From Cylindrobasidium torrendii FP15055 ss-10 (Eukaryota; Basidiomycota; Agaricomycetes; Agaricales; Physalacriaceae): a DNA stretch of 26,719 nucleotides. The stretch spans positions 1-26,719 of the forward strand of contig KN880733.1 in assembly GCA_000934385.1 (NCBI GenBank), written 5' to 3'. Below, in pieces: positions 10,323 through 21,395 of the stretch (position 1 is the first letter of the stretch; every line of letters begins with the position of its first letter). The notes beneath the pieces were generated by a model. The model searched no databases and was not told the origin of the DNA. It was given only the letters and a program-made list of their open reading frames with translations. A program made the position numbers and the translations under genes.

Positions 10323-12018
10323 CTAATCCTCCTCCTCTTGAGCTTCACGCTCAGCGTTGATCTGCGCCTCGTATGCCTCCGCGAGCTTGTCAAGAAGCTC
10401 ATCATTTCCCGATCCAGTGGTGTCCATGCCCAAGATATCGTCCAGTGGTCTCCCGCCTTCGGCGTCCTCCCAGTTAATCCTGATGTCCCCTTTGTCCGTT
10501 CCCACAACTTGTCCAGTCCCAGCATCCCACTCTTCTTGGTCTTCCGCAAACTCAAGTCCAACAAAGATGGCACCTAAGAATGTCAGCTGGCTCAGTCGAC
10601 TGGTTTTAATGACAAGAACTACCTTCTGGGGTCATGACCAACTTACCGCCGTCAACATTGCGGCTGGCTACCTGCGAGATATCAATATCGTATCCAAACA
10701 TTTCCTTGAGGGCAGCCTCGATTTCAGAGTCGTACTCGTCGTTCGGATGAGTCTCCTTCACAGCCTTTGCCTTTGGCGGCGCCGGTAGATGAACTTGCGG
10801 TCTGGTGAATTTGGAGGGAAAGTCATAATAGGAAGGGTCCTGAACGGTTGCCTTGGCGGCGTCGACATCGTCTACGACAGGACGACATTGGATGTAAGCT
10901 TGCTCGGTCGCATCGCGTTTGGTCTTGAAGCCGGGCTCGCTGCATAGACGAGGCGTGTTGATGACAAGAACGTAGGAGCACGTCTTGCTCTCTTTAATAA
11001 AGAGGATGTTGTCTGATGTTGTCATCGAGCAATGGAACTAGAAGATTTCATTGGATTTGGGAAGAGGGAAGGAGCGTGCTGAACGGACCTGTATTTGCAC
11101 CTCGCGAGGTCGTCCTGACTTGTCACACCTACGACGCAGTGAGCCCTAAGAACACATATGTATCGCATGTCTGACATTGTACCGTCGCCCCAGGTCTGAA
11201 CCAGGTAATGAGAACCGCCAGCACCACCGTGAGCTAATTGAATGTTTCCATTGCGGATGGCGACGTCTGTGTTGGTCTGTGGTGCCCGGCCTAGAGTATA
11301 TGATTCCCACTGGATGAATTGTGAGGAAATGAGAACGAATCAAGCGAGATGTCGTACCTTGGGGTCCTCCTCAGGTTTGTAGCCAGCATATTGACCTATA
11401 TGCATGATTAGGTGTGGACAGCTTGCATGCATGGCCAAAGCGCACTCTTCCCAGCGGTTGGTGGAGGATTGGTTCGTTCCTTGAATTGTCGTATTTCTGA
11501 GCCGTGGCAGTACGAGTATGTAAACCAGCCTTGCCGGTGCTGGACAGCCGAATCAGTCAAATGGTTGAGTAGACAGTGGTCATGCGCACGTAGAGGCAGT
11601 GACCGGCGAGCGGTGCTAGCAACGAATAACTGTGCTCCGGAGATACTTCGACTGGGTCCTCTTCCGGTGGACTGGAAAGCGGTGGATCGAGTGGTTTTGG
11701 AATGAAGCACAAGTACGAGTCTGTAGGACCCATGCGCATATGCTCGAGTGCGTACGACGTGTCCGGAGATAGTCTCGCGTCTTCACCAGATTCGATGGCT
11801 TTCCGTGGAACAAATGGCTGGTCAAGGAATTCGCGTTCGCCGCCTTCGAGACCGGCGCTGAGCCATTTCTCGGCGGTCGTGTTTGCCAAAGGGAGATGTG
11901 ATAGAAACGAGACTTTGTATTTGGGGAACGCATGTGTATCCTCCGGGAGCGAATGCAATAATTTTGAGACCACGAGGGCGGGAAGGAGGAAATAAAGCAG
12001 TCGGTCCATTGGCATCAT
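10323..12018 (-). CDS. YOS9: OS-9/YOS9-type ER-associated degradation lectin
   Basis: Seven exons: 11590-12018, 11446-11539, 11358-11395, 11176-11309, 11089-11128, 10623-11037 and 10323-10573. Introns are 47-51 nt and all phases fit, giving 466 aa. A hydrophobic signal peptide (DRLLYFLLPALVVSKLL) opens the protein. The mannose-6-phosphate-receptor homology domain spans about 141-277 with its six cysteines (141, 154, 233, 248, 265, 277). It includes GWFTYSYC, the GGxGGSHYLVQTWGDG loop and CDKSGRPREV, with the sugar-contacting Arg and Glu. Yos9/OS-9 reads trimmed N-glycans on misfolded ER proteins and hands them to the Hrd1 ligase. The tail is acidic and ends EAQEEED rather than the HDEL of yeast Yos9, so retention probably depends on partners. 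The start at 12018 is chosen because the signal peptide follows directly; an in-frame ATG 18 codons upstream (12072) is possible. Confidence 0.92.
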
Positions 12019-12255
12019 CAAGGATGGATGGGCGGTTGTCGTGGTCGGACCCAGGGAAGGGCAAAGTCTCATCCCATCCCATCATCACCCTCGATTTGGG
12101 GTTCTAATTTTCCGTCGATTCGGCTCTTTTCAGGGCATTTACTGCTTCATTTGGTCTCATTTGTTGTTTCGGCATCTTGTAATCATTCAGTTCGAATTTC
12201 GCTATAATCGGCACGGTTCGAAAGCCTCTCTTCCTCCCACATTTTGCCTCCGACC

Positions 12256-12865
12256 ATGTCTGAGTCTCCACCAGAGAACACGACCGACGTTGCTGAGAAA
12301 CAGCTCGATGAGCTCGATGAGAATCCGCAGGAGGCAGCAGACGGCGAAGCAGGTGCGCGTTGCTACGCTGGCTGCTGTTGACTGGCGCGCCTTATCTTCA
12401 CACGCTTTACAGCAGGCCCGGAGGAGCCAGAGACCACAGAGCAGCCTGTGAAGCGTGGGCGCGGGCGCCCCAAGGGTAGTAAGAATTCACCCAAGAAGGC
12501 GGAGATAGCCAGCGACACGCCCAAACGCCCCCGCGGCCGCCCTCCCAAGGTATTGCCTTCGGTGTTGAGTTTGACGCGTCGCTTACGTTTCTATCCTCCC
12601 CCTCCAGCCCAAGCCAGAAGGAGGTTTGTCTCTGCTCTGTTCTCAACGAGCACATTATGTGCTGATTGCCTATGTTTCGCAGAGGTTTCTACACCCAAAC
12701 GTCCCCGAGGACGTCCCCCCAAACATCCTCGGCCGGCCGCCGAGGAGGGCGAACCCAGCGACGGTTCGCAATCTCTCTCCCATCTGGTCCAGGCCAATTC
12801 TGACGCGCCTGTCTACAGAGCCTGCAGCCAAGAAGAAGCGCGGCCGTCCCAAGAAGAGCACGTAG
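12256..12865 (+). CDS. Four-AT-hook chromatin protein (HMGA-like)
   Basis: Five exons (12256-12352, 12413-12549, 12608-12623, 12683-12763, 12819-12865) join in frame to 125 aa. Exon 3 is a 16-nt micro-exon. The protein begins with an acidic, Glu-rich segment and then carries four AT-hook cores: KRGRGRPKG, KRPRGRPPK twice, and KKKRGRPKK at the C-terminus. AT-hooks insert the RGRP core into the minor groove of AT-rich DNA, so a nuclear architectural role is likely. There is no other domain. The gene faces YOS9 across 237 bp. The first intron ends in a tandem acceptor (ACAGCAG, 12409-12415), so two products differing by one residue are expected. Small exons and low complexity make the model somewhat less certain than those of the enzymes. 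Confidence 0.85.
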
Positions 12866-13318
12866 AGGGAGTTCCCCCTACCCCCCGTCCAACGTCGTCA
12901 ACGGCGCGTTGTGTGTCATCATAACAAATGTTTACTGTCACGAGTACTTTATCGTCTCTATCTTTTCTCATCCCCGAACGAACATTCCCTATTGGGACTA
13001 TAGCGCTAGTCGTCTCTGCTATCCTTTTGCGTCTGCTACATACACCATATTTAAGTATCTCTTGTGTCTCATCGGCGTCGTTGTCTGTACACCCTTTTTC
13101 CAACTTCCTACACACCCCAATTTTGACTTTTTCTATTTGCGGGCCTTCACTTCGACGGGCTCAGCGCGCGAGCCTCGCGGGAATTTACTTCACACGTATG
13201 CCGCCTGACGATGAATAGTTCTGTGATATTAGGAAAATTGACATCCTTCTATTCTGTGTACACGGCTCTAGCGGGCCTGCGGTACGGTCCCTGTCTTCCC
13301 CATTTCCCTCTGCCTCTA
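12866..13318. other. Convergent 3' region between AT-hook gene and KMO
   Basis: This 453-bp stretch lies between two stop codons facing each other. It is T/C-rich, with several open frames that lack any coding signature, and is best read as the overlapping 3' untranslated regions of the two genes. No defined terminator motif stands out. Confidence 0.5.
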
Positions 13319-15199
13319 CTACGTGCGATTCTGAGAGAGGAACAGACGCACGCTTCTCAGGCCAATTATCCCGGTGATAATTACGCCTGCCCAGCCAGCG
13401 AGGGTCAGCACACGAGCCTGGCGCTCGACCTTGCGTTTCGCAGTCGCATAGCTGATGTCCGGTCGGAAGGTCACCATCGTATACAGCGGAAGCCAGCCCG
13501 TGGGTTCGACAAACGACACTTGCGAAAGCATATTGCTGAAGCCGTCAAATGGCTTCGACCTTTGCCCTCCGATGGAGTACAGGATATTATCAAGCGCCTT
13601 TTTGAACAGGAAGAGTGGCGAAGTGACGAGGTGGCGCATCTCGACGCTGTCATAATAGAAAACCCAAACACCGTTAGTTATCATGCGCCTGATAGACCTG
13701 AATTTTTATACGCACTAATTACCCATTGCCAGGTCACAGATAGCCACTAAATCCTCATGACGGCCGTCTGAATACCGAGAAAGAGCTCGCGCCAGGGCTT
13801 TATCCTCCGTCCCTTCCGGGATGGGACTTTCGGGACGTACACCCTCTTCGCGCATCATGAGGTCGAGAATGCGCACGTCCTCGAGGCCGCAATTGAGGCC
13901 CTGTCCGTAGAAGGGAACCATCGAGTGGGCGGCGTCGCCGAGAAGAATTGCCCGATCCAAGTAATGATACGGTGTGCTCTTTGAGAAGTTATGAGTATCA
14001 CAAGGAGTGGAACGGAGAATGTGGATAAAGACCTTTGTGCAAATGAGAGGGCTGCGCGGGTTGGACGTAAAATTGGCTACGACGCCGTCCTCTCCCAGCA
14101 CAGCCAGTGCATCTGGAAAGTTTATCTTGAACCAGGAGACAATGCTGGCGGGGGTCGTCAATTTGTCTAGCACCTCAGCCGGGGCAAACACGGTGCAAGT
14201 AAACGATCGGTCCTGTGCAAGGGTCAGAAAGGTTCTTTGGCATCCTGACGTGAGAATGAACCACACTTACTTTGTTGGGGAGAGCAATCAGCATGAACGA
14301 GTGACGGGGCCAGATGTGAAGGTGCTCAGGATCGAGCAGGTAAATGGGGTTCCCATGCTCGTCCTTGCCGGGCGGAAGCGAAAGCTCGATATATTCATGT
14401 CGAATATATTCTTGCTGGAAGTCCATCCTATTGTGCAACTCATCAATACTCCATGCTGCTATAGATTACATGAACCGGGAAGTAACACACACACCTCACC
14501 ACTCTCATCATTTGGCGACGGACCGCAGAGTAGCTCCCGTCCGCGCCTATGCAAAAGTCAAAAGCCACAGACACGTCTTCCCTCGTGGCCCCGTTACTGA
14601 ATTTCATCACACGAGCGTCAAAGTCGACATTCATGAGCTTGTGCATAAAATGCACGTTTACATTCTCTGATTTGAGAGCTTCTTCAAGTAGAGATTCGTT
14701 GAGAAGGCCCCGGTCGATTGAATTAATGCACTTTCGGGAATGGATCAGACACTGCGCACTGAGAGAAGAGAGAGAAAGAGGAAATAGGATAGCAAAAGTA
14801 TGGTATCTGAGTGGAAGGGTGGTATCTTTCTTACCTGGCCGTCGCGATCATACAGCTGACTGTCGAGATTTCCAGCAGTGTCGTGAATCATCCTGCCCTT
14901 CATGGGTACTGCATTTTCGACGAATGCGCGCGCTGCAGCGGGATCGATGGCGTCGATGGAACAGAGACCACGGTGCGAGATTGCAAGGTTGATTGAACGG
15001 TTTCGGTTTGCAGTTTTAGCCTCAGGTGTACGAGGGTCTGTGAAACGTGACTGTTAGAGTATAGATGAATGGCTTGGGCGAAGGTTATCGTACCTGTACG
15101 TCCTTCATACAGGGACACACGCCATCCACGCTTAGCAAGGGCAAGGGCGGCGAGACATCCCACGGGACCAGCGCCCACAACCACTGCATGTCGAGCCAT
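13319..15199 (-). CDS. BNA4: Kynurenine 3-monooxygenase (FAD-dependent)
   Basis: Seven exons: 15094-15199, 14835-15037, 14495-14751, 14271-14427, 14033-14212, 13716-13978 and 13319-13646, giving 497 aa. It hydroxylates L-kynurenine to 3-hydroxykynurenine with NADPH and O2. An N-terminal Rossmann GAGPVG (about 10-15) binds FAD, followed by [11 protein letters not shown] (49-59), MDFQQEYI and the second FAD motif [20 protein letters not shown] (313-332). A C-terminal hydrophobic segment near 472-492 matches the tail that anchors KMO to the outer mitochondrial membrane. The intron at 13979-14032 is 54 nt, keeps the frame and has weak sites (GTCTTT donor), so retention would add 18 residues before the FAD motif; splicing fits the family better. 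The gene is divergent from kynureninase, two steps of the same pathway. Confidence 0.94.
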
Positions 15200-15398
15200 G
15201 ACAAATGTGAGAATGTTCAAGAAAAAGCGGCGTGTGGGTGGAAGTGCAGAAGGAAAATGGAAATAGTCAAGAAATGGAAAATACAAGAGTCTGACCACTG
15301 GCTGACCAAGGCTGACTGTGAGCGCCCTCGCGGTCGAGACGGAATCCACACGCCTCCGGATCGCGGACGCATCCCGAGCCCCGATCACTTATGTTATG

Positions 15399-15418
15399 TT
15401 ATCTGAGATAACCACGTG
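15399..15418. promoter_or_regulatory. Opposed GATA sites next to an E-box in the KMO/kynureninase promoter
   Basis: TTATC-TGA-GATAA (15399-15411) is a perfect inverted pair of GATAA sites, and CACGTG follows one base later (15413-15418). The cluster lies 200 bp from the KMO start and 134 bp from the kynureninase start. Fungal GATA factors (AreA/Nit2 class) bind such HGATAR sites under nitrogen control, and bHLH factors bind CACGTG. Joint control of the two tryptophan-breakdown genes is an inference. Confidence 0.5.
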
Positions 15419-15495
15419 TTCGTATAATGACGCTGGAACTAAAGCAACCGGATCCTGCACGGAAGGACCGTACGAGCATCGGCCGAGGTTGCGCG

Positions 15496-15502
15496 TATAA
15501 AA
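15496..15502 (+). promoter_or_regulatory. TATA box of kynureninase
   Basis: TATAAAA ends 49 nt before the kynureninase ATG, which leaves a short leader of about 20 nt at standard spacing. Confidence 0.6.
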
Positions 15503-15551
15503 CGGTCACCAGCAGGACGAGATAGACCATACTCTCACCTCAACGTCCAGG

Positions 15552-17179
15552 ATGTCCTCACCTCTCAGCGATGAATTTCTCCTTCCCAGAGTCCGAGACG
15601 TTGGCGGGATCAACGTCAAAAACTTGGGTGGGCCCTGCATTGTCTAGGAATTGAACCTCCCAAGCTGACTGTGATTGACAGATGGACCATGCACCTACCT
15701 CTGTGGAAACTCTCTGGGTGCACTAGCTGCGCGCTCGAAGCAGATGGTGGAAGAAGAGTTGGACGTATGGTCTAAGCGGTGAGTATATTTACCGTGTTAT
15801 CGCTGATGGACGGACATTGAGCGCGTCTTGAAGCGCTGTCGTCGGCCATTTCGACCATCCTCATGGAAGACAGTGGGTGGATTCTACAAAGCTTGCAACG
15901 CCTCTGCTTGCTGAGATATTGGGTACGGATGTCACGGCCGCGGCCGCGCCAGGCTGTTTACTTTCCTATAGGTGCAAATGACTCTGAGGTCGCTGTAATG
16001 GGCACCCTCACGGCCAATCTACATCTCACAATGTCATCATTCTACAAGCCCAATGCTACGCGCTACAAGATCCTGTGTGAATCGCACGCTTTCCCTTCAG
16101 ACCAGGTAAGAGACTTGGCTGTTCAATCCACCTCACCTGAATCTTATTTTCCTTGCTAGTATGCCTTCCAGTCCCAAGTGCGCGCACACGGTCTGGATCC
16201 CAAGGATGCTATCATCGAAATGGAACCACGCAAAGGCGAGTTTACCCTTCGCGAAGAAGATATACTCGCAACCATTGAACGTGAGGGCTCTTCGATTGCC
16301 CTCGTACTGTTCTCTGGTGTTCAGTATTATACTGGACAACTCTTTCCTATTCAGAAAATCACTGCAAAGGCCCAGGAGCAGGTATGGCTGCTCAATGATC
16401 TCCCAGCGGAACAACAAATTGATAATATAAATTATTTAGGGATGTATCTGTGGCTGGGATCTTGCGCATGCCACAGGGAATGTCCCACTATCACTTCACG
16501 ATTGGGGTGTCGACTTTGCCATGGGCTGCACGTACAAGTATCTCAATTCGGGCGCGGGAGGCATCGGCTTCTTGTACATACATGACAAATGGAACGACAA
16601 GGAATTACCGAAGTGAGTTCTACGGTATCTTCGTCCTTCTACGGTTGCAAACCCCCCGATTTTAGATATGCCGGATGGTGGGGTGTCGAGACGAAGAAGA
16701 GGTTCCAGATGGAGAGTAAATTCGTGCCCATCGCCGGTGCGGCTGGTTTCCAGCAATCCAATCCCTCCGCTCTCTGTGTTGCTGCACTCTTGGGCTCCCT
16801 CGAGGTCTTCAAGAAAGTCGGCATGATGGGCCCTATTCGCGAACGCTCAATTCTGCTCACCAGCACCCTTGAAAGCCTCTTGAAGAAGTCCAAGTTCTTC
16901 GTGGACGCTTCCGAGGCCAGCAATGTGAAAACGACGGCGTTTACCATTATCACACCGAGTGATCCAGAAGCACGAGGAGCCCAACTTTCGCTGCTTTTCC
17001 TTCCACTGGGATCCGGGTTGATGCAGCGTGTGTACGACTACCTCGTTGAATACGGGGGCGTTATAGGCGACGAACGACGGCCGGATGTCATTCGGCTGGC
17101 ACCTGCACCTTTGTATAACACATTAGCTGACTGTGAGCATGCGGCGGAAATACTCAACGAAGCGCTTGAACGCGAGTGA
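15552..17179 (+). CDS. BNA5: Kynureninase (PLP-dependent)
   Basis: Seven exons: 15552-15627, 15682-15778, 15834-15922, 15972-16105, 16160-16381, 16440-16612 and 16666-17179. Introns are 49-58 nt and all phases fit, giving 434 aa, the usual length. It cleaves kynurenine and 3-hydroxykynurenine to anthranilate or 3-hydroxyanthranilate plus alanine. Family blocks include TYLCGNSLG near the N-terminus, [34 protein letters not shown] and the PLP-lysine motif TYKYLNSG with Lys about 239. C-terminal blocks AGWWGVE and RPDVIRLAP are also present. It acts in the cytosol, directly after KMO in the kynurenine route to NAD. A Helitron lies a few hundred bases past its stop codon without interrupting it. 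Confidence 0.96.
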
Positions 17180-17776
17180 CGGGAGAAGGTATAATATTCT
17201 TGTATACATAGTTACATGAGACGGTTGTATAGCAATTTCCCCCGGGAAGCTAAATGCTAGGGTGTGCGGAAACTGTAAAACCTGAGCCAGCAGCGCAAAG
17301 CCTCGTTCTGGTGTCCTCCGCCTTGGGGTGCTCTCTTTATTGGCCGTTATACTGCGCAATAGGCAAATTCTCATATTGAGGCGTCGAATGAAATGCACTG
17401 CCACCTTAACAAACCGTAGTGTTCTGTTTCTTGGCGTCTGTTTTTGGGCCACGTCGCGCTTACCTAATAAGTACTTCCTAAACGGGCTTGCACGTCTCGT
17501 CCGTTTTGGGAATTGCCTGCGGCCTTCTTGTTGCCGTCCATTTAGGCATTTTGGCTGCCGTTATTTCGGCATGATTGGGTCCTGTTATTGTCGGACACGC
17601 GCTAGCCATCTTTTTCGCTTTGAGCGTTCATGTGTCTTGTTGTTTTGGGCACGACGCCTCTTTGCTTCGGGGTGGTACCGTGCACGTTCTCTTTTCGTCT
17701 ATTACATCTGATTTCCGCTTAGTATGTCTGTACTTAATGCCATCCGTTGTATCATAAATGCTACTTGACATCCTGA
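17180..17776. other. Kynureninase 3' region and Helitron 3' flank
   Basis: The left part should be the 3' untranslated region of kynureninase; the right part is downstream of the Helitron stop codon. A Helitron-like 3' terminus is possible on the minus strand. The stem TGCCG-6 nt-CGGCA (17556-17571) is followed 10 nt later by CTAA (17545-17542), matching the hairpin-then-CTRR pattern. The next base is A where the classical target has T, so this end is only a candidate. Confidence 0.35.
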
Positions 17777-19612
17777 TTACGACTCCCTCAGATCTTCCGC
17801 CCTGTGTAGCAACGTTAACTTCGTCGCGTCGGTATACCACTTGAGTTGTTCCTGTGCCTCTTCCACGCACTGTCTGTCCAAGCTCTCTAGGCGTTCTCTT
17901 TCTTTCCTGGCTTCCCCGGACGCATGTGTGCCAATCATCTTGAGAGTCAGTTTTCCGAGAATTCTCATGCCCTTCGGTCCTTCCTTCCCACACTTCATGC
18001 GTGAAAACAGCACGTATGTAGCCGCTGGGGTAGTGCAGCTTTCTGCGTGTAGTATCGCTGCAAGCCATGAGTACATCGATTGCTGAAATGGGTGACTTTT
18101 ACCGTTGGTGACCGACATGCTCTGAGAATTGTGTACTGTGCATGCGAAACCCGCGACGATGGGTACTTGTTGCCTTTTCGCGCGGTACGGGTCAGCGACG
18201 CCGGCTTTCTTGTAGGTTATGTCCTTAATCACGTATGGGATGTCCACTGTCGTCCCTTCATCAGTTTTTCTGCGTGGCCTTTATGGGACGCTTACCGCTT
18301 CTCGATACACCCTTGTAGTCCACTAGCTTCACTGTAACTGATGTCGCGTGTCTCCTGCCGCTGTCCGTATAGTATTCGATACCCTCGAGGATTCCGCGGC
18401 TGCCGTTGCTAATACCCTCCTTGACAAGGACGTTTTCCGTCACGATAACGGGCATCCCTATGGCTAATGAAAGGCGCCCCGCTAAGTCGTTTGCTGCCTG
18501 TTTGGGTGGTGTATTCCATGCATCTTCTGCGTTCTGTCCCTTCAGAACGATGCGGTCGCTTCCCTTCCCGACGCGATCCACAGCGTAGTACACAATGTGT
18601 TCTTGGTGGGTCGCCTCTGCGTATGCCCTGGTCATGCGATGGTTGTGAATGTCGCGCACCTCGTTTGTGTATGTGATTAGTGGTGCTCCTTTTGTTGCGT
18701 CTGCTATCCACTCCTGCACTAGGCTACTCGTGGACGTGACTTCCCCCACTTTCATACAGTACGGCTTGAGGTAATCAAGATCTCTTTGAACACACGTTCC
18801 AGTTCGGAGGCGCGATAGCAATTCGACGAATCGCGGCTCTTGTTGTCGCACTACTTCGTCGAGTACTATAGCCTTGTTGATCATCCTGAACCGCTGGAAT
18901 CCGATGTACTCGTGGTTGACCTCTTCGTTGTTGGCTTGAAAAGTCGAGTACTTTTCTGCGTACAGTTTGTTATAGAGCGATCGTGCTCTCGGCCCTGTTA
19001 GCTGGAATTCGTCCCCTGCGCCTATAACGTCCAGATTCGCCCACTCGTCTTGCGATAGTGCACGTGCGACGTTCAACCGTTCTGTGACCTGCGGTTTTGT
19101 TAGTGTGTATAATACCTTCGGATTACCTTATTACCTTGTAGATCTCCTTGCATCCGACAAAGAACATCTCGTCGATAACAAGCATTGTCACCCCCTCTAG
19201 TCGCGCAGCCATGCTCTCCTTGGCCTTGTTGCTCTTCATCTGATCGTCTCGCATCATCGTCGACAGAGTCGATGCTATTGTCGAGCCCCCGATGTTCGCA
19301 GCTGCTACCCCCGTGGGTGCCATAAACAACAGCTGTCCCTCGTTCTTGATTTCGGCGTAGAACTCTCGTATGGCTTGGTATATATGCGACTTCCCCGTTC
19401 CTCCCGGTCCACCGATTATCATGCGGAAGGGCTTGCGCGCAGGATCGATGCGTTTGGAGATTCTAGCGTCCACTACCAGCAGGAATGCGATTCTGTAGAT
19501 TGTTAGTCCATGGCTCTCCACCCTGTTGACTCTTGATAACTTCGCACCTTTGCTTGGCGTTTAGACCATATTTAATGACGATTGCTATTGCTATCTGTCG
19601 CCACCTGTCCAT
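17777..19612 (-). other. PIF1-type helicase domain of the Helitron protein
   Basis: The domain starts after AIVIKYGLNAKQ. It contains Walker A GGPGGTGKS (19387-19413), APTGVAAANIGG, Walker B LVIDEM (about 19165-19182), GDEFQL (18999-19016), FRMINKAIVLDEVVRQQ and the late motifs GFACTVHNSQS and YVLFSRM. The usual SQG of PIF1 motif V/VI reads SQS here. The 5'-to-3' helicase unwinds the donor strand during rolling-circle transfer. Confidence 0.88.
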
Positions 19613-21395
19613 GTCTTCCCATGCCTTTTGCCCTGCGTGTCGAATGACTCTGCGCTTAGCGATCGCCTCTTCTTTCGATATGTTCGTCTTTGATGCGGGT
19701 CTTTGTAGTCCAGGTCTTTCCTCCCGCTCTGGGTCTTTGTTCCCTGCCTCCCGTTAGTTCCATTCGTCGTTGTATTGACGGAGGGTGTACCTTCCTGAAT
19801 CGCTCGTCCCGTTTCTAGCTTCTTGGCTGCATACTCGGCTGTTTTGGCAGCGGCTTTGGTCATTGCTGTTCTTCTGGATGCCTCGACTATGACTCCCGAC
19901 GTGACCTGCCGGTCTTTCACTTGCGTGGGTTTCACATACAGACCGACACGTTCTGCTTCGTGTATCGCTGCCGCCGCGTTCTTCCCTGTGATGACGGGTC
20001 CGTTGTATACCTCATCTTCGTCCTCTTCGTTCGCCGCGATGGTCTGTCCCAGTAAAAACGTTGCGTCCTTGCACATTTTGTCGAATTCGACTTCCTCGTT
20101 GTAACTCGCGGGCAGGCTATTGCTCATGCAATAGGCCTTCCATGCCTTCTTATGCTTGGCTGAATGGTCGTCTGCTGCTCGGCGGCACTCCCATTGTTCT
20201 TGGAAGTGCCCCATCGTCCGCGCGTGTCTTGGTTCCAGTCTCTCCTTGAACACATCCCATCCCGCTACTTCGCTGTTCTTGTGTCCTGTTGGGTTATTCG
20301 GATCCCTTGCCCAAGGCTTAAAGAGACATAACATCGCTGCCGCGTATTTCTTCTGGTGTATGTCCAGGTCGCTGCGTGGTATCCCCTGGCCGATGAGCAC
20401 AGGAAGGCATGGCGACCGCCTCCGTTGTAGGCAATGGCTATGCGCCAGTGGGTGGCCATCAGTGAATTGAAGTTTGGATCCTGTTCGGGGTCAGTCTCCG
20501 TGTACATTGTTTTGTCGATCTGACCTTCGTCTACGTCTGCTTCCCCCTTCTTTCTCGATGCCTTCTTGTCTGTCACCCTCTCGTACAGACGCATCTGATC
20601 CCACATGCACATGGTCTCTAGTTCTGCCGGTCTGTAGAGAATATCGTATACCATGGACGTGGGCGGAGGAGGTTCTTCGTGGTTGCTCAACATGACCGAT
20701 TCTGTGCCCGACGGTATGATTTCCAACACCTCCTCTTCGTCGTCGTCTTCATACTCTCTATTCCACCATCAGCTTCGCCACCTTGTGGTGTTCGTGTATT
20801 CACCTCTCGTCTGGTTCACCTGCTGAATTGCTCTGGGTCGTGCTATCTGTGTAGTTGTCGTCGATTCTGTAGGTCAAGTCAGTACCTCGATCAATATGAT
20901 ATACTGCTTTGCTCACCCGTCTTTGTCCCTCTCATCTTGACATTGGTTCTTCCTGCGAAAAGATGACGCTTTTTCCAGTTAGCATTATTTCTGCACGTAC
21001 ATGAGTTCATTCGGGTTTCTTGTGTCTGTCGGATCGGTTGGGTCGGCGCTGGACTGAGTTGTCAGTTGCTGGTCACGACTGAGTCTGCATACCAACCCAG
21101 CCTCATCTTTGCCTTGTGTCGCGAACAGTTTGCTGTTCGTGAACTGAAGCACGCTCGACCAGTAATATCGTCCGAATGTTTCGTTTGTTCGGTGCGTGCC
21201 GTGACCCAGCAATGCCGCAGCCACTTGTTGTCCAGATAGTTCCCGACGTCCGACCATGATATTGAGCGTGCGGCGGAGCACGAGCCGGCTTTGTTCGATT
21301 TCGTCCGTCAATTGGTCTCCCTTCAGCTCTGCTGCCTCTATGGCTGCAGCTAACGCAGATAATACGATTGCAGACTCTATGGTTGCCTTCGCCGT

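Noticed and set aside
15600..15690. tRNA-like fold near GAATTGAACCTCCC
   Set aside because: The sequence is the first intron of kynureninase, with a good branch point and acceptor, and lacks tRNA stems.
17628..18068. 146-codon minus-strand frame overlapping the Helitron C-terminus
   Set aside because: The overlapping frame holds the conserved helicase end (YVLFSRM) and joins the upstream exon in phase, so this one is an out-of-frame shadow.
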